DNA of 64,000 nt, from positions 3,068,071 through 3,132,070 of the forward strand of contig JAAOOA010000060.1 of NCBI GenBank assembly GCA_012861695.1. Direction: 5' to 3'. The stretch comes from Trematomus loennbergii. Its lineage: Eukaryota; Chordata; Actinopteri; Perciformes; Nototheniidae. Below the pieces are notes generated by a model. It had not been told where the DNA came from. It searched no databases and was given only the letters and a program-made list of their open reading frames with translations. This document shows, one piece after another, positions 60,117-64,000 of the stretch (within the stretch, counting starts at the first letter, position 1; every line of letters begins with the position of its first letter). The position numbers and the translations under genes are program-made.

Positions 60117-60656
60117 GACAGCCCCGGCACCTGCACACAATCCTTCTAGGCTCCCCTTTGCCTTCCTCTCCCCTCACTGTTTGATCACTTTCTACTTCAA
60201 CTGCAGATTTGAGAGAGAGGTTTGAGAGGAGCGCTTTGTCCAGGACGCTCTTTGATATTTTCAGCTGGTTAGTGTTTCAATTGCAGGGACACAAAGCCTC
60301 TGCTGTATTGCCTCTCTGTTCCTCTGATTCAATTTCACAGTGCAGAAATTGGAGCCAGCTTCTGATGTGCCCGGCTGGCGAATGACGTGGTGATAGGAAC
60401 TAGTTTTTGTTACGTTAGAATGAACAGGAAGGATATCCAGCACTGTGTTCAGGTGAGTCTTGTTGTCGCTCCGAGTTCGAGTCCAGAAGCTCGCCCGCCC
60501 TCGAACGAGCCCCCAAAAAATCCGGTCTACAATTGTCCAAATGCAGAGCAGGACATGAAAAGGCAGTGTTTTAAGTAACAGCTGCAGTTACCCCTCTTGC
60601 TGGTGTGCAGTGTAAAGGCTCCTGAGAATGGCTCAACACGAGTGGCTCTCCTTGGA

Positions 60657-60663
60657 CTTTATA
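60657..60663 (-). promoter_or_regulatory. igfbp4: Candidate TATA box of igfbp4
   Basis: CTTTATA on the plus strand reads TATAAAG on the minus strand, about 540 bp upstream of the start codon. If used, transcription would start near 60630, giving a 5' UTR of roughly 515 nt. No other strong TATA word lies between it and the ATG. Confidence 0.5.
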
Positions 60664-61114
60664 CTGGTCCATGGACACGCCTCTTTCTACAGTGAGAAAG
60701 GAGCTGAAAAGCACAGCAGAGAAAAGCCAGGCTAAAGCTCTCTCCCTCTGTCTCCCTCTGTCTTACTCTCACACACAAGCTTACACACACTCTCCCTCAC
60801 TAGTCCTTTCTCAATCCTGAGTGCATGCAGGGGGAAAAATCAACCTCTCACTTGTTCACACACAGATTTCTCTTATCGTCTTCAGTCATACATGTTCGAC
60901 TTATTTCATCAAAAAAATACCTGTTTATATCCATCTGAAATGATGAAACACCAACAAAAAAAACTGAGAACACACCAGTCATGTTCCACTAAACCCCAAA
61001 TGCCCGAAACACACCGAAACACACACTCACACACTCTCACACATGTATGTGCCTCGGGGGTCGAAACATTGTTCAAACAACAAAGCAACCTCAAGCATGC
61101 TCACTCAACAAGGT

Positions 61115-61277
<163 letters not shown>

Positions 61278-61279
61278 TC

Positions 61280-62100
61280 TCTGTGTGTATGTGTGACTTG
61301 TGCGTCAAGAGTGGTCACTCTGTTTATCCCCCTCATTATGTCAGCCCCCAGATCTCTCTCTCTTTCTCTCCCTTGCTACTAACGGGAGTGGGCAGCTATA
61401 AAAGGCAAATGGACAGTCTAACCACCCCCCCCCTCCCTCTTCAATGCCGCCCTCCCCCCAGACGGTCCTAAAAAAGCCTCCCTCCACTGGGATCGCAGGA
61501 TAACTTTTAACAACGTTTCCAAAGTGGGCCAGTTTATGATACGTGTGTGTTTGTGATCATGAAAGAGTGTGTGAATCAGCGTGTGTGGGAGATATGCCCT
61601 GCACCCAGCCTTAAAGGGTTTGAATCATGGCTTTTATTGGTCGAAGTCTCATTCTTTTTTTTTTTTTTTTTTTCCTTGGCCTCCGTTTTGCCATGGAAAC
61701 CCAGCATGTATTGTAATGCCTTTGTGAGAGCGCTTTCTTTCAGCTCTTTTCCTTGGGCTGGTATAGCTGGTTGCCATAGGCGGACCATGGGCCGCAGCCA
61801 AGCCTCACAATGAGGCCGCGCAGCACTCAGGTGGTGCCGCGGTGTGTGTTGTTGTTGGTTACATGGCATCTACATTTCTCATTACTCAAACTTGATCAGA
61901 AATAACATTAATGCCCGTTATTCAGCCACTCATTGCATTCCAAGGGAAATATTTGAAAGAAAACGACATCTGTTCAATTTCACTTAAACAGCCGCCTGGC
62001 ATCGGGTAGTTAGTGGAGCGGCTCACTGATCCTGGAGCTCACCAGAGAGCCAGCAGTTTCATTATGTGTCATTTATGAGCAGTTTTATTTACGAGGTGTG
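61280..62100. other. igfbp4 upstream region
   Basis: Contains C-rich (61423-61462) and poly-T (61656-61672) tracts and several CpG-containing stretches. No gene seen; regulatory content unknown. Confidence 0.4.
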
Positions 62101-62104
62101 TTTC

Positions 62105-62165
62105 AAGGATTCAAGGATTTATTATTGTCATTATACAATACAGGATTGCACAATGAAATGCAGTT
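62105..62165 (-). repeat. Retroposon 3' tail
   Basis: TTCAAGGATTCAAGGATTTATT and the following TTGTCATTATACA..GCACAATGAAATGCA wording is a common fish LINE end in reverse orientation. The stretch 62170-63090 shows nothing further. Confidence 0.55.
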
Positions 62166-63094
62166 GTGTGGGGTGCATTCAGGACGGTTACTCAGAGGTT
62201 AGCAATGCCGTTTAGGTGTTTGCCAACGAGCTGCGTTTAAATGTTTGTCTGCTTCATATTTCACCAACAATCTTTGTAATTTGTTCATCTTTATAGAACT
62301 ACAACCGATGTGTATACACGTTTCATCTTTTTTCAAAATAATTGTTCTGCCTATATTATTACAAAGTATAAACAGATGACGTCAAATGAGTTGAATAACA
62401 ACTCTGGCAAGACACCAGTTGTTCATTTGCTGTTTATGGTCAGTACTTTAACCATTTGGCCAATAGTGTATCTGTTTATCTGTGTGTGTATTTATCTCAC
62501 GTAACATGAAGGTTACAAGACATTTATTAGGACAATTTCACATTTGAATCACTCCTCCAGCCACCTGACCCATCTCATCTTCTTAATAGCTAAATGTAAT
62601 AGTAAAAGCGCAGATTATTGTCTCTCAGTTGACATTTGCTCTGTGGGATGACATCAGTTGTTGGATATGGTGTGTTATTGATGCGGTCCAGGAATGGGCT
62701 CCATATTTTCAGTTACTGTATGAGAGACTTGTTAATCTTCTATCTTGGATGTTATTCCACCCACTGCTCGAATAATGAGGGTGTGACAGTTTTCCATTGT
62801 CTCACACTTATTCTGCATCCTGTTAACACGGATCTATCTCCATAGAGGCTGAATCATCATGTTAATCGTTGTCACATAGCTGTCATATTCCTAAAACAGT
62901 GTGTCCTGACGCTCGTCCAGGTAATCATACATCCTGTTGCGTACACAGTTACAGTTGGGCCTTTTTTATCATGTGCTACTCTGATATTGGAAGAGTACAT
63001 TCAGTATTTTCCCAACAGTCATTTTCATAGATCCTCACCATGTCACAGTTTCATGTGTGCCATGGTTCCAACATCTCAATGACAATGCCAACAT

Positions 63095-63775
63095 CAGAGG
63101 TGGAAGATTTCAGATCCTTTTACTTAAAAGTAGTAATACTATGGTCTTCAATTACTCCATTATTAGAAAAAGTTTTGAGTTTAAAGACTTACTTAAAAGG
63201 TTCAGAAGTATTATCAGCTAAATGTACTCAAAGTATCAAAAGTACTCTGTATGCAGGCTCTTTTCAGCTTGTTATATTATTTTAGAATATTATATTATCC
63301 TGTTTTTATTACAAACCAATACATGGAAGTACATTTTAAAGCCGGTTTAGACACTTTAAAATACAGGATTGCATTAATATATGAATAGTATAGTACTGCA
63401 TCAAATTGTTCAAGCATATCAGATGTGTTTATATGGCGGTTGTTTTTAAATCGGAAATACCCATCCCCTGCAGTTCACATGTCGATTTATCCTTGGGCGA
63501 TATACTTACCCCAATGTTGACCCCGACAACATGGCCCACGGTGTGTGAATGTTAGCTTTCTTGAGCAGGTTGCACCTGGCATGGCACGTCTGTACGAAGG
63601 GGGTATGAATGGGTGAATGATGACATGTGAATGTAAAGCACTTTGTGGAGTTGTAAAGACTGGTTAAAGCGTTATATAAATGGAGTCCATTACAATTTAC
63701 CATTTAAGTTAATGTATTGGAGTCAAAAGTACAATATTTACCTGGGAAATGGAAAAGAAGTATAAAGTTCCATAA
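63095..63775. mobile_element. hAT-like element interrupted by a SINE
   Basis: The left part (63095-63430) starts ATCAGAGGTGGAAGATTTCAG and has the ACTTAAAAGTAGTAATACT and GTACTCAAAGTATCAAAAGT words of the family at 27623. The right part (63712-63775) resumes with TGTATTGGAGTCAAAAGTAC. The SINE at 63470-63708 lies between them. Confidence 0.65.
63470..63708 (+). mobile_element. tRNA-derived SINE, body and tail
   Basis: The CACATGTCGATTTATCCTTG start, GTGTGTGAATGTTAGCTT, CAGGTTGCACCTGGCATGG and the end with AAAGCGTTATATAAATGGAG plus TCCATT..TTTACCATTTA match a very common fish SINE. The tRNA-like head is missing here; that head is what remains at 59570-59697. Confidence 0.75.
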
Positions 63776-63784
63776 AATGGGGGA

Positions 63785-63948
63785 AGGGGGTTGTCCGGTG
63801 CCTTGATAAAGGGCACCACGACAAGGCCCAGGAGGTGAACCTCTCCAAGTAGCAGTCCACACTCCATATTTAGGTCTGGTCGGAGATTGAACCGGCGATC
63901 CTACGGCTCACAGTCCAAGCCCTACTGACTGAGCCACTGCTGAGCAGA
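63785..63948 (-). mobile_element. Second tRNA-derived SINE family, head part
   Basis: On the minus strand CAGTGGCTCAGTCAGTAGGG (A box) and GCCGGTTCAATCTCC (B box) are spaced as in a tRNA gene, followed by AATATGGAGTGTGGACTG and a GGTGCC-containing body. It differs from the family at 59570. No gene lies between here and the window end. Confidence 0.75.
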
Positions 63949-64000
63949 AGTCATTTTTGAGCTGATCGTATATCTAATTATAAATACAACATTAGTATAT

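Overview
The window is vertebrate genomic DNA, most likely from a ray-finned (teleost) fish. The four recognisable genes are split into vertebrate-style exons with GT-AG introns. Introns and spacers are full of fish-type mobile DNA: short hAT elements with 8-bp target duplications, TTAA-flanked inverted-repeat elements, LINE fragments with L2/CR1-like reverse transcriptase, tRNA-derived SINEs and very long CA/GT arrays. The species cannot be named from the sequence.

Layout: 1-7.4 kb holds dispersed repeats, a decayed coiled-coil repeat sequence on the minus strand with a clean hAT insertion at its edge, and the last exon (6891-7104, plus strand) of a gene I do not recognise. From 10.2 kb all recognised genes lie on the minus strand: tns4 (10226-18959, 5' UTR exon near 20.4 kb), ccr7 (21677-24033), smarce1 (26580-36360, 5' UTR exon near 37.1 kb) and igfbp4 (45079-60116). 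All four were rebuilt exon by exon from conserved protein sequence, splice sites and phase. The rest is intron or spacer with repeats.

Together these genes match the gene neighbourhood known from human 17q21 (IGFBP4-TNS4-CCR7-SMARCE1), but igfbp4 lies on the other side of smarce1 and all four genes point the same way. The products are unrelated in function: a focal-adhesion adaptor, a chemokine receptor for lymphocyte and dendritic-cell homing, a SWI/SNF (BAF) chromatin subunit and a secreted IGF-binding protein. This is a conserved neighbourhood, not a pathway cluster.

No new multi-gene system was found. The points most worth following are two copies of one hAT-like element family inserted 17-18 bp upstream of two tns4 exons, so that they probably supply the branch points; single-base frame breaks in the smarce1 coding sequence that look like assembly errors; an 85-residue coiled-coil repeat relic; the unrecognised terminal exon; and an igfbp4 linker in which I do not see the human protease site.
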